From Albula goreensis (taxonomy: Eukaryota; Chordata; Actinopteri; Albuliformes; Albulidae): a stretch of 64,000 nt of DNA. How positions within the stretch are numbered: the stretch's first letter is position 1; each line of letters opens with the position of its first letter. This document shows positions 32,401 to 43,649 of the stretch, piece after piece. The notes below the pieces were generated by a model. It saw only the letters and a program-made list of their open reading frames with translations. It was not told the origin of the DNA and ran no database searches. A program made the translations under genes and the position numbers. The stretch spans positions 54,990,180 through 55,054,179 of the forward strand of contig CM040741.1 of NCBI GenBank assembly GCA_022829145.1, given 5' to 3'.

Positions 32401-34784
32401 AGCACAAGACACGGGGGAGAACACACCGCATATCTGCACAGAGTAGTCAAAATGTGGACGGGGCGTCAGAGGTCTAGATTAAAGCCTGGGGAATGGTAGC
32501 AGTATCGAATCAAAGGTCAGGAACTGTGTCATTCCACCTGGTGAAACAGTACACCTAAACGTGTACCTGGCAGGCCGCAAAGACTTGTTCTATGGTAGTT
32601 ATCAGGGCTACAACTCCAGAGATGTTGTTACACAAGGTGTTTATCTGAAAGTATCTTGCAATGAAGCTCAACATTTCTGAAAAATTAAATGGATTTGAAT
32701 ATACTTTGTACAGGTGCAAAAGTATCAAGTTTGAAAACTGAAGAAAACCTGGTATATTGACTCATGCTGTTAGAAAGAACTGATTTAGCAAAAAGAATCA
32801 AACTGTCCACCACTACCTGATGTTCCACAAATCCCTGTAAATTTTTCATTTTCAATAAATGTTTGAGTTCAAAGAAAATTTGTGGATATGCAATGTCAAA
32901 TAAATCCATGAAGAATTCATATGCTAATTCTCCTCATTGCTCCCAGCATGTGCAAATGCAGTAACACAGTCTATATCAATCCTGATGGAATTAATACACA
33001 AATCATTTCTTACTGACCTAGAACAGCTCACTGAAAAAGCAAAAAATAATACTCCTCTATTGCATTACATGTGCCACTCCATAATATTGAATATGAATAA
33101 TATGGTCAGAAATTATGACCATGCGCATCTTCAACAACTGTCATACAGTGTGACATTTATTATGCATGTGTAATATTTATCAGAAACACTAACAAAATCT
33201 CATTCAGACATGATAATAACAGATGGAGTGTCATTTTCTGGCCAGTGAATCACTAAATTGATATCCTAGTAAACTTTGTTGGTTGCTGGTGTATGTTGTG
33301 CCTATCGTTTTCCTATTAGAATTATTCAAACACAGATTAGTCAATCAAGGAGCAGGTGCTGGATATTAGCGCACACCTACATTGCATTAGATATTGCATT
33401 AGCACTTTAGCAGTCTAGCCTGCTTTTCTCTGACATGTAAGGTATTAAACCAAGATAAATAGTACTAATAGAGAGTTTGTGGTTGTGAAGGCTTGCAACA
33501 AAACTGAAGTCGACGCCCTATGTGAGCGGAAGCAGTAAGGATACATACAGAATAAAAGATGAAATACTTCTTTAGCTACATTTCAGAAATAACTGCACTT
33601 TGTAATGTTTTGCTGCCACATCTACATTTAGTTCTGACAGGAGCCTGAGGAGATAACCCCGACACCATAACCATTCATGTGTTTTTTTCCCTTATGGGAA
33701 TCCACCCACCACTGAAAACACCAGGTTAAAATGAATTAAATTAAGTCATAAATGTTTATACGGAACATTCTAGTAAATCATTTTTGCCCCTCTGATCATT
33801 CTGGTTCAACACATACAATTCCACCCTCATTAAATCAAGAAAAAGTCAGAGAAAATAATGACACACAAGCTGTTGATATTAAATGTTCCAAGCTGTGACA
33901 CATAAGAAAAATAAAAGCTGTTACTCCCAAGTGAGAAACCTTTCCATCCCTGGGCATTCTGCCCCACTAACTGAACATTTCCTTACTTGCACTACCTACC
34001 ATCATTTCCAAATGCCTACAGGTGCATCCCATTTATTTGCAACTTTGTTGGTTGCATAAGTCCATAAATACATGCCCAGACTGCATCCAGTGGTGTCTAT
34101 TTGCTATAAATGGTAAACACCCTTGCTTTTAAGGCACCATCTCTCAACAAGGAATAATTATTTAGGATTTATCAATAAATGTAATAGGACATCTTATAGA
34201 GTCAACACAATATGGAATTGAGAATTCATTTGCCAAATTCAATGCTTTTACAAACACAAAACCTGAAACACAACTGCACACAAATTCATGGAAACACAAA
34301 CAGATACTCAGAAAACACTCAAGCACTTATTCTCTGACACGCCCAAACATCAACAAATGCCCTGTTCCCGATACAAAAGCAGGTTTCCTTTCTCACTGTC
34401 AAACATTTCCCCGGCACTGAACAAGAGAGAAGAAAGTGTTTTCACATGTTGACAGCAAGAATAGATTGCTTCCATTACACTGTACAAGAAATGCATTCCG
34501 TTCAGATGAAAGTACCGTAAATTATCTGAGACCAGGCCACTAACAAGCCTTGGAAATTCAGCACTAATGGGGTTGAGCTGTGGACCCATTGAGCCACTTT
34601 CAGGGAGCTTTCACAGTGCCACACCTGTGAATAGGTGAACTCCACCTCAATGCCACTCAATGCCCCTATCACTCTGATGTTGTCTTTAGCTGTCCCTAAC
34701 ACTGCGATCTCATTTTTATGCTTTATTTCCTAAATTACTGGATTTGGAATTGACAATTTTACTATAGAATCTCTGATATGCCAA
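32400..34784. other. AT-rich unique DNA
   Basis: Long single-copy stretch. Minus-strand frames of 74-79 codons (32685-32909, 34350-34589) look ordinary but show no domain and no splicing. No repeats or element ends were seen. Confidence 0.45.
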
Positions 34785-35690
34785 CTAGTACAATACAAAT
34801 TTCACATACCAGTGAATATTTTCCAAACCACCTGCCTTCATCCAGTAGTTGTTGGTAAGGTCCAGGGGGTGGTTTGGGTTGCACTGCAGGCAGCTTTCCC
34901 AGGCCTTAGTGATGTTGAAATAGGGGTTTGATCTTAAAGAACACTGCCTGATTTGCTTTGAGGATGAGCTCCAGTACAGCCTGGTGTCCATCAAACCAGT
35001 CACGATGTCACCTTGTCTGCTTGCAAGAGGTATTGATATCCACATTGAAGATAGCATCTCTAATGTATGCCTATTATGTTTCCATGCTTCCATCAGGCTT
35101 GTCTGATAGGAATTGGTTGTGGCTGTGTTGGAATTCTTGAGAGAATACTCGTGACACAAAGATTTCGATATGAGCCTAGCCCACTTTCTCTTTGCACACA
35201 GGCGTTTATCTTTCATCTACAAAGCAGACCACAAATTGTGGTTGGAAACAACCTTTGTGTTGAAGTGACCAAATTGACCCATGTTTCAAATGTGGAAGTT
35301 TACTTATGATGTTATGAAGCTCCTCATAGAACTGATCATAGGTCTCTGGTAGTGAGTGGAGAGTAGGGGTGTTGATGTTAAAGACATTTATATTGCCAGT
35401 GGCAGTAAGCAGTCTCATGAGTATAATTCACTATTGTTAGTGGTTCAATCATGCCAATGAGTGTGTTTGATTGTGAAGCCAATGCCATGATGTTTTAGTT
35501 TTTTCCCTTGCCTGTAGAAGGTATAATCTCTCTAGTCATGCGCCACTGTCAGCAAACTGGGTCTCCTGCAGTATCTAGATGGAGTCTAGCCAGCTCCCTG
35601 TTGATAATAGCTGTTTTGCGGATGTCCTCAATCTGTCGGAGATCCTCCGAGAGATCAGATACCATGGGTGAAATTTTCATCAATGCTGGT
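34785..35690 (-). mobile_element. Decayed non-LTR retrotransposon (LINE) ORF2 fragment
   Basis: Reading the minus strand from about 35670 downwards gives, across frameshifts, parts of an apurinic-endonuclease type ORF2. First comes a leader ending IRKTAIINRELARLHLDTA. Next, in another frame, is QETQFADSGA, which corresponds to the catalytic Glu strand (LQET.LADSG in family members). Then come NTPTLHSLPETYDQFYEEL (the YAPT...FYEEL stretch), and an IRDAIFNV plus RDWFDGH segment, with LTNNYW corresponding to the linker before reverse transcriptase. Stops, frameshifts and an internal deletion of the late endonuclease motifs break it throughout, and no reverse transcriptase follows. The endonuclease is of the kind often annotated as craniofacial development protein 2-like in fish. 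It is non-functional. The exact clade (RTE-, L2- or CR1-like) is uncertain. Confidence 0.78.
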
Positions 35691-36340
35691 ACATTCTTTC
35701 CTTTACTGTTACTTTTGCCTTGCTCAGGGGTTACAGTCCAATTGTTTGTTGGTGATGATGAGCTCTAAGCACCCATTGGAGCGAGTAAGTCATGGTGTGA
35801 AAGCACCTTATTGTCCAGGGGTGGCTTGGCTTTATGCCTGCCCAAAATGACCTTACAACCTGTGATTGCTAAGATCAGTGATTTTTGGCAGGGATTAGAG
35901 GGCCAGGGAGTGTCCTCTCCTCAGGCTATGGGACCTCATCTTGGCATAAAGCCCAGGCAGGTTGCTATGGAAATCAAGGACTGAACTTGCTTCAGGATTT
36001 CCCTCACACAATCCAAAGGAGTGCATAACACAATGTTTGGTAAATGCTTGAATGTAAGGGCTGTCGTAATTGTGGCATAATGTGTTGAAAAATAATACAT
36101 TGAAGGCAACCCTTTCCAGCTTTTCTATAGGGGTTCTCTCCCTTAGCCTTTTGACTCAGGAGTCAGCTGAAGGGGCCCACATAACCCTGAGCCTGGGACT
36201 TACATGGGGCAGGGTATCTATACCCCAAGGTAGTTCATTGCATGACGCAAATTGAGCAGAACTACCTGGTCCTGCACAGAATGGCCCACCACGTGTAGGG
36301 AGGCATTGCTTTTGGGGTAACCAATGCATCATAGTTATTC
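35690..36340 (-). mobile_element. Possible 5' extension of the LINE fragment
   Basis: Sequence just upstream of the endonuclease start on the minus strand is GC-richer than its surroundings and contains the related word pairs GCATAAAGCC/GGGCTTTATGCC. It may be the retrotransposon 5' region, but I cannot match it to a family and no element end is visible. Confidence 0.3.
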
Positions 36341-36533
36341 ATTTTTAAGGGCACCAAAATGAAATTTAGGTGAAAGCAGTAATATACCAATTATATGTGA
36401 GAAAGATGTGGATAAAGTAAACCGAGTAGCAAAATTCCATCTTTTCTGATTCCAATCACCATGATTATAAGTGAGGTCAGCACACCCAAAGCCTCTTAAC
36501 TGTTTGTTTCATCAGCAGAATTTTCTGCTTTGC

Positions 36534-36875
36534 CTACATTAGTGTATGTTTTATGCTGGAGGTCCTTAATGTACCAGCAATCAGGTTCTTACAGGATAAG
36601 ATTTCAGTTGTATCTATTACTTTACAGGCATGCAAAAATAATCCCATAACTATTTGATGAAAAATATCACCAAATGTGACATGCGAGAATACATTTTTGT
36701 TTCGAGTACAAATGCTGCAATTTGCACAGCAGGACTCTTTCTTTGTTTCAGCCAAGATAAGAACAGCAGCACATCTGTGTCCACAGTGTAGGTGGCGTAT
36801 ACCAGAGTCATAGTCTTTCATTGTGAATGGTGATAGCTCCACCGGGGCAGTTTGCTTTGGTCTCCTCTTAGTCAT
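36534..36875 (-). other. Unrecognised 113-codon open frame
   Basis: The frame begins MTKRRPKQTAPVELSPF and contains a Cys/His-rich stretch (HLHCGHRC ... CCANCSIC) that superficially resembles zinc-binding spacing. There is no splice context, no identifiable domain and no second frame supporting it. It may be part of a decayed element near the LINE, or chance. Confidence 0.2.
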
Positions 36876-36879
36876 AGTT

Positions 36880-38880
36880 TACAAAGGTGAGATGGATTGA
36901 GCAGCACTGAGATGTTTGATAAATGAGCATGCTCACATTAGCGCACAGAAAAGGTTCCTGTTTCATAGGATGACTTCCCCCTGTGACTAGCCAGAAATCT
37001 GGCAGTGTTTCATCCTAATCTTTCATCAGAACGCTGACAGGCTGTGTCCAGAGAATGTTAAACAGTTTGATAACGGCACAAGGTCTGGTTGTCATCTCTT
37101 CCCTCCAAACATTTCCCAAAATCCCGAAAATTTAAAAACAACTCAAGGATAAGGTGATTGCTTGTACAGGCTTATGTTTCTACCTTAGTAAATTCAGATG
37201 GGTCTGAATCTTGCAAATGCACACCAATAGTATGTAAAAAATAAGGCAGTATATGGTGAAGTACCCAAGACTGAGAATTTCCAGAAACTTTATTACATTG
37301 TGGAACAGTTTATGGAGGACCATATATACATAGTTTGCACTGTTCCATTTTACAGCACAGGAAATGCCTCAGAAAAATGTAATGATTATAGGATGTCATA
37401 ATTTTCTAAAAATATTTACCTGCCAGTCAGACTGAGGCAGTGCCCTGTGTGACAGGCTTCAGCACACAGAAAATTACAGGCCATTTACAGGCCATGGCCT
37501 GAGGGAGGGCAGAGTGCATACAGGGATGGCCATAAACTTGCCAGAAACCAGCTGAGATAACTCCTCAACAGCAATTAGGAAAAGTGAATAGTGTGCAAGC
37601 AATAACACTAACATGCATGGCATTGCCTTAAACTTTAAGCCATGCATCTTATGTACATACCCTATGATGGAAGCTCTCATTGTCCCGAATGAGAAGAAAG
37701 TTACTTTCAAGTAACTCTGTGGTTATGTGTTACCAGTTTTGCTCAATGGCTGTGCACATTGTGATATTGTTATTATGTTGTCGAGGGACTTAGCGTACAG
37801 TGATGTTTTTTTGACATAACAGTGGTTCCAATGTCATCTTTTGTTTTTTGTCCAGGGATCCTTTATCACCTTTGCATACCTCTCTATATTTTCACTTCCG
37901 ACGTAAACACATTTTTCTCTCACAAGTTCCATTGTTTTTGCCTAGACAAAGACTGTCCTTCAGTCTACGACAAAGGCAGATCGTTGTGTAGCTTTTTTCA
38001 TAGACTGAAATGATTAACAGAACTGCAGTTAATTACATTCATTTTTAAACATTAATAAGTTTTGAATACACCATTATCTGGTGAATAATATATTGTCTGA
38101 ATTAAATTGAATTCCTAGTTTTTACAAAACACTGAACAGGATTCTGCATTAGTGAGTTAGGGAATTCGTGCATTTGAATGTCTTTGTCCATAGTTTCAGT
38201 ATTTTACCTTCCCCCTGTGCAAGCATTATTTATGCCCCCCTAATCACACAGAAACACTGCCAAAGTACAGGCTAAACTCCAACATTACGTTAGTGCTTTG
38301 TTCTTCAGTGCACAGATGATGCATAAAGCTAGCTCACGTGCATAAGTCATTGTAAATGATATTCTGATCTGTAAAACAAACAACAAATTAGAAATAATGA
38401 CTCTCAGCAGTATTAGATAAGGGACTATAAACAGGAAATAAACACAAGATGAATTAGCTGAAAAAAATTCTAGGAATACAAATAAACTCCATGATCGACT
38501 ACTTTGGATAGCCACGTTTACCTATAAGTCCATGCTATTATATATTATTTGTTGATCACGTGTCTGACATGAAAATGAAACCCATAACTTGCTTAGGCAA
38601 AGTTGCCTATTGTTTTTTATGTACCTTACCTTTGTCAGATCTCACATTGGATCTTCATACAGGTGAGGATCGCTGTACAGCTCAATATCTGTTCAATTAG
38701 GATGGGGGGAAATGGTGAGGGCATAAACAAAAAACGGGACAGACAAAACAGAAATCAATGCAGCTAAATGTAGTGAAATAATGGACAGCATATTTTATGC
38801 ACAGTTCGGTAATGAGGATTTTTGGCTTGCGATGAAATGTTAAAACTATGGAGTTATAATACGAAAGAATGTTGTGTTTT
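36880..38880. other. AT-rich unique DNA
   Basis: No supported gene or repeat. Short frames only, with no domain. Contains a GACTGAGGCAG and CAGGCCATTTACAGGCCATGG patch near 37430-37495 with a small duplicated word (CAGGCCAT). Confidence 0.45.
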
Positions 38881-39059
38881 CATCCCTTTAATTTTGGCCG
38901 ACTCATCCACCCAAGCACAGACACACACATCCCCCCTTCTCTCTCCAGTGTAGAAATTAGTATCTGGCGCCCCATTTAATTTGGAAACCACCCACTGTGC
39001 CTCCTCCTGTCCTTTCTGTCATGAGTCTCTCCACTTGTTTGTCCCTGTCTTGTTTTCTT

Positions 39060-39330
39060 TTTTCACATGTCTGGAAGGCTCCTGGGGGGCCCTCTTTCAT
39101 GTGAACGATGCTGTCTGCCCAAGCGCCCCCCTGTCTCCATGGGGGAGCCCCCTCTGTGTCTGTGTCACGCACTGCCACCCTGCACCCCCACCCACGCCAG
39201 CGCGCACAGCTGCTGCGACTGTGACGCGGCGGTCCCGCTCCACGGGTCACATGATACCTGAGCGCTGACAGGTGTAATGGGGTCAGGCCCTGCTGTCGGT
39301 GCACAGGACGACGGGTCACATCAGCCGACT
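39060..39330. other. GC- and CpG-richer patch
   Basis: A C-rich unique region with several CpGs in AT-rich surroundings. ACGGGTCACAT occurs at 39242 and again at 39311, the first copy extending to the M-box-like TCACATGA. Overlapping frames on both strands (120 and 95 codons) reflect GC content. It is too small and CpG-poor to call a CpG island by eye. Confidence 0.4.
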
Positions 39331-39479
39331 GCTTCCGTGCCCCACCTGACTGACAGCAAGCACAGCTGTGACAGAACCCACACTCCCCCCATTTTCTCTC
39401 TCCCCTGTCTCACTGTCACAAGCACTGCAAGGGCCAAAGCTTCACTGTACACTCTGAAATTCAGACGCAAATTAACTCA

Positions 39480-40190
39480 ATAAAAATTATTATCTATAAC
39501 TATAACATTCTATAACATTTTATTTATAGAATTATATCAAATTCTATAAATAAGAATGTTAACAATTAAAAACATTGATATTAAGTCCATCAATAATAAT
39601 TAAAAATGGTATGTAAATACATCTAAAAGTCAAAGAAGTATGCATTAGCTAACCAGTAAAAATAAACAGAAATGGAGGAATTGTCAGTCATAATTTTTCC
39701 TGTCTATCAGAGGCCAGTGGAAATGCAAACTCATGTCTGCAGTATGAATGATCTGTGCTCATATATCTGTCATTTGAGTTTTCCACTGCACTGTCCCTGA
39801 CATGGCGAGTGCTCTCTGTGGATCCCCAGGAACCGCACACAGGTCGTTTTTTCCCCTGTTCACATTTTCCGCCCAAACAGAGCCAATCACGACAACAGAA
39901 AACCCAAGCGTCCTTGGGAAAGAGATCAAATGCAACAAAAAACAACTAAAAAAAAAAGAAACACAACCAAACGAGGGGGAAAGATGCTTTTATCACACCT
40001 CATTTTCACCCTCTTTCCCTGCTCTCCAGACAGGAAGTGGGAAACGTGGCTTCCTGCGTGGCGGTGCTTTAAAGGAGTGCTAACGGGAAACCGTGTGGGC
40101 GCCCCTTTCTTCTCCTATCATCGGTCTCTTTGTAAGTGCTGATTTACAGCTCACACTCTGTCTTTTAGTTACTGATTTACTGTTTCCTCT
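39480..40190. other. Unique DNA, AT-rich then balanced
   Basis: Very AT-rich at 39480-39680 with ATAACATTCTATAA-type words, then balanced. Overlapping short frames at 39755-40142 have no domains. Confidence 0.45.
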
Positions 40191-40196
40191 TTGCAG

Positions 40197-40334
40197 AATT
40201 CAATTTATTGCACATCCGCCTGACGCAGGGGCTGCTCTAGCCCATACTGAGATACAGCAGGGGTCTGACTGCACAGGGCTCCAGTGACATCGATGCTGAT
40301 GATAAGGGCTGTGGCAACAATTACAACATGAAGG
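40197..40334 (+). other. Exon-like segment (138 bp), non-coding if real
   Basis: The acceptor TTCCTCTTTGCAG and the donor AAGG/GTAAGA bracket 138 bp. All three frames contain a stop (the longest, about 29 codons, ends in TGA), so it cannot be an internal coding exon. It could be an exon of a long non-coding RNA or a 5' untranslated exon. It may also be a conserved element, since it contains CAATTTATTGCACATCC. Confidence 0.25.
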
Positions 40335-40544
40335 GTAAGAAGAAGAGGAGGAAGAGGAGGAAGGGTGATGACGCATTTGCACTTAAAGGACACGTGTTAG
40401 ACAGATACAGAAAGTGTGAGGATAGAATGGATGCACATGGACACACAAACACACTAAACCTCCCCCCTCCTCCCCCCAGATGAGTTTCTCCCTCCCCTAC
40501 TATCCTTCTTTCTCCCTCTCATTTGACTCAGTGCTTTTCTCCTG

Positions 40545-40745
40545 TTCGGTCACGAAAGCCATCCCTCTCCTGTCAGCACTGACACCCCTGCCTGGCCCCA
40601 GCACCCATAAATCAGCTTGTAAATGAAGCTGCAGCTTTTACTGGGCTGCGCTGAAACTCTGGTGTGACTTTGAACCGCTTTCTACGGTTTGCCAAAGGTG
40701 CCCTCCACTCACGTCACCTCTCCCCTTTCCATCCCTGCAGGTTTC
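40545..40745. promoter_or_regulatory. Possible conserved non-coding element
   Basis: A repeat-free block with CCCATAAATCAGC, GTAAATGAAGC and GACTTTGAACCGC words and few CpGs, between a C-rich tract (40460-40520) and unique DNA. Composition-based. Confidence 0.25.
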
Positions 40746-40939
40746 ACACACAGGCTCAGAAACACCCCACACAAGACTAACTGCACCCCAATGACTGCTT
40801 CAGGTTCCCCTAGTCAGACAACCATGCCACTTTGTTCATACAAAAATGATTAATCAGGTCTATGTACTATTTACAAACATCTACTGTGTCTGTACTTTAC
40901 TGTTAAATATGTCCGTACAGATTACAAATATGTTTCTGC

Positions 40940-41750
40940 AATGAAGTACATTATAAAATCAGAAGTCCAAATGCACATCGTTCAAATACATGTTTTTCTG
41001 TGTCTATGTGTGGATGTGTTTGTGTCCTTGTATGCATGCAAATCAGTATGTGTGTGTGCACATTTGTGTGTGCATACATGTGACGCAAACCATTTGAAAT
41101 CAAGAACTGGTAAAATGCACGCAGAAAAAATGTCCAACATATTCACATCCTCATATACATGTGCCTTCAGTGTTAGGCCTTTGCTCAGACAGAGACAAAC
41201 CAAACTGTGCACGTTCTCACTCAGTGTGGTCTAAACCAGCTCCCTCCAGCACTGCCCTGACAAGTTTAACCATACAGAACACACCCGTATTTGATAAAAT
41301 CCCTCCTCCCCTCAAAACAGGTTCATGAATTCTGTTAAGACATGGATGACAGTTACTGTCAAATTATTCTTTTTCCAGTTCAGCCTCACGGTCATCATCA
41401 TCATTCTGATCGTCATCACCACAATGAATGCACACATAGACACACACATACACCAAGCACACACACACACAGCCTAAGGAAAATGCTGAGATCGGTAGTT
41501 ATGTCAGACAGACTGTTTGACTGGAGCACATCCATGCGAAGCCCTCCTGAAGCCCTTTACCTCTGGGCACAGAAACCCAAAGGTTCTCTGTCAAACACAG
41601 AATTCTTCAAATATTGATAAGAGGGCTGTAGAAACGAGGCCTCAGGAGAATGGAGGAAAGATGGTTGTTTATATTTCGTACAGAATTCAGATTATGTTAC
41701 TTTTTGCAATGGCATGGAGGGAGATTTGGGCAAACCAGGCAGTTTCAGTG
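40940..41750. other. Unique DNA with loose GTGT and CA patches
   Basis: GTGTGT-rich at about 41000-41075 and CACACA-rich at 41430-41475. No gene. The 83-97 codon frames have no domains. Confidence 0.45.
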
Positions 41751-41756
41751 TCTGAG

Positions 41757-41885
41757 GAGCACCACTGAATAAGGTGTAGCTACTGAAATGCACCCTTAAA
41801 TAAAGTACAGCTACTGAAATGCACCCCTGAATAAAGTACAACTACTGAAATACACCACTGACTAAAGTACAACTATTAAAAGGCT
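41757..41885 (+). repeat. 31-bp minisatellite, about four units
   Basis: Units of 31 bp recur, with the landmark CTACTGAAAT at 41780, 41811 and 41842 and CTATTAAA at 41873. Each unit has the order GAATAAAGTAC, then CTACTGAAATGCACCCC. Units diverge toward the 3' end. Confidence 0.92.
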
Positions 41886-41899
41886 ACTACTAAAATACT

Positions 41900-42320
41900 G
41901 ATGCAAATTTAAAAGGGTACATGCAAACAAACACATACACACACTTAGAAAATATACACAAGGACACACACACACACTCAAAACTGCATAAATAGTCATT
42001 GTCAGCAGCTCATAGGATAAACAAATGCCATCGCAAACCTGCAAAAGCACACACAGATATGCACAAAAACAACATTCTCAGAGCTGTTAACAAATACACA
42101 CACAGGTATGCAAACAAGAAAACTGACTAATTCAAACACAGGCATTACCACACACAGACACATGAGTTAGAAATACATGATAAAGAGATTGTATGTACAT
42201 GTCTGTGTTTGTATGTGTGCAGCTGGGCAGAGGCAGAGTGGACATGATCATCAAAAAATCAAATTAACCCTGCTTTATTTCATTTTGAAAGAACCAGAAG
42301 CCAAGCTTAAATTAGGGACA
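41900..42320. other. Loose CA-rich unique DNA
   Basis: Scattered ACACAC and CACACA words, no long perfect array, no gene. Confidence 0.5.
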
Positions 42321-42640
42321 TGCCTGTCATTCACCCTTTCTTTCTTCCCTTTCTATTTCTCCATGCCCTCCACCTCCCCCCACCCCCTGAGGCTAGGGCG
42401 GGTGGACAACTCTTAATAAAATGCTGTCAGAATGAGTGGAGAACAAAGTGTGCCCCCCAGCACAGAGAGAAACTGTCTGCCAATGGAGCATCTCTCTCTG
42501 TCTCTTTCTCTCTATTCTCCTTTTTTCCCTTGACCTCCCCCTCGATCTTCTCATCTGCTTCTTTTCATTCTTCCCATTCCTCACACTTCTCCTCCTCCTC
42601 CTCATTGTCTTTTTCCTTCTTCCTAAGGTGAAGAATGCAG
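42320..42640 (+). repeat. Pyrimidine-rich region
   Basis: C/T-rich stretches (42340-42390 and 42490-42635) with CTCTC, TTCTTC and CTCCTC words. They create the 103-124 codon frames on both strands. Confidence 0.7.
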
Positions 42641-43590
42641 AGCCTTTTTTTCCCAAAAGCACAAGTTTCCATGACGGCGGGAAGGTCTGCTTCATAATAA
42701 TGTCTAAACTCTCCATACAAAAGTTAGTTGACAAAAACCATGAGCCAGAGACGTACAGTAACTGCACTCTACAGTCAGTGGATCATCTCACATAAAATGG
42801 ATTATTCTTTATATTCCACTGTCTAAACTCTGTTGGCAGATAATGAGAACATCAGGAGATAAATGAAAATATTTTGGCAAGATGACGAAGGAAAAAACAT
42901 ATACTATAAAAATAAAGACTCAACAGGTGTATATCATTATTAAAATATGGGACTTATTCAACACTCAATTCCATGCCATAAATCAGAGAACAAAAGTAGA
43001 CAATAAGTTTTATGAGACACCCGAAGGGAGTGACCCAGACATTTGAACAAAGTAAATTTGTATTTGTTTTATTGATAAAATGTATTGGACACAGGCATGT
43101 ATTGTAACATTCACTGGAACAAATATAAATCGCTGATTTCAGGTTTACCATAAATCAGCATATATCACGTTTCTTCACAGAAAAACGTTTAGTTTTAAAT
43201 CACTCTTCTCTGTGTTCTGTATCATACAGTACAACTCATGTAGACTCATACAAATATGTTAGAGCTTAATTCACAATTAAACATTTTTACAGTCTACAAG
43301 AACACTCTGATTAAAAAGTACAGGCCAGTCTATGTCTATGAGAGACCACCCCCCTGAACACACACCTGCCCTCCCCCCCACCATCTCCTTTCCATCAAGA
43401 CACGTATGTTTTTAATCCTGCTGAAATGATTTATTGAAACGTCAAAGTTGTGTCACCTCACTTCCTTTCATTTTTCAAATTGTTTGTGTTTGTCCTGGGT
43501 GATAGATTTATCTTCAGACAGCCCCAATATGACTAATGAACTCTGAAGAATAAGAACCAGATGTGCAGCTGAGGGAAATTTCTGAGCAGC
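42640..43590. other. AT-rich unique DNA
   Basis: Single-copy, no gene, no recognised element. A C-rich patch lies near 43350-43385. Confidence 0.45.
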
Positions 43591-43599
43591 AGCCAGGAA

Positions 43600-43646
43600 A
43601 CTCTCTCTCTCTCTTTCTCTCTCTCTCCCTTTCTCTCTCTCTCTCT
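43600..43646 (+). repeat. (CT)n microsatellite, imperfect
   Basis: CTCTCTCTC runs with TTT and CCC interruptions. Confidence 0.9.
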
Positions 43647-43649
43647 TGG

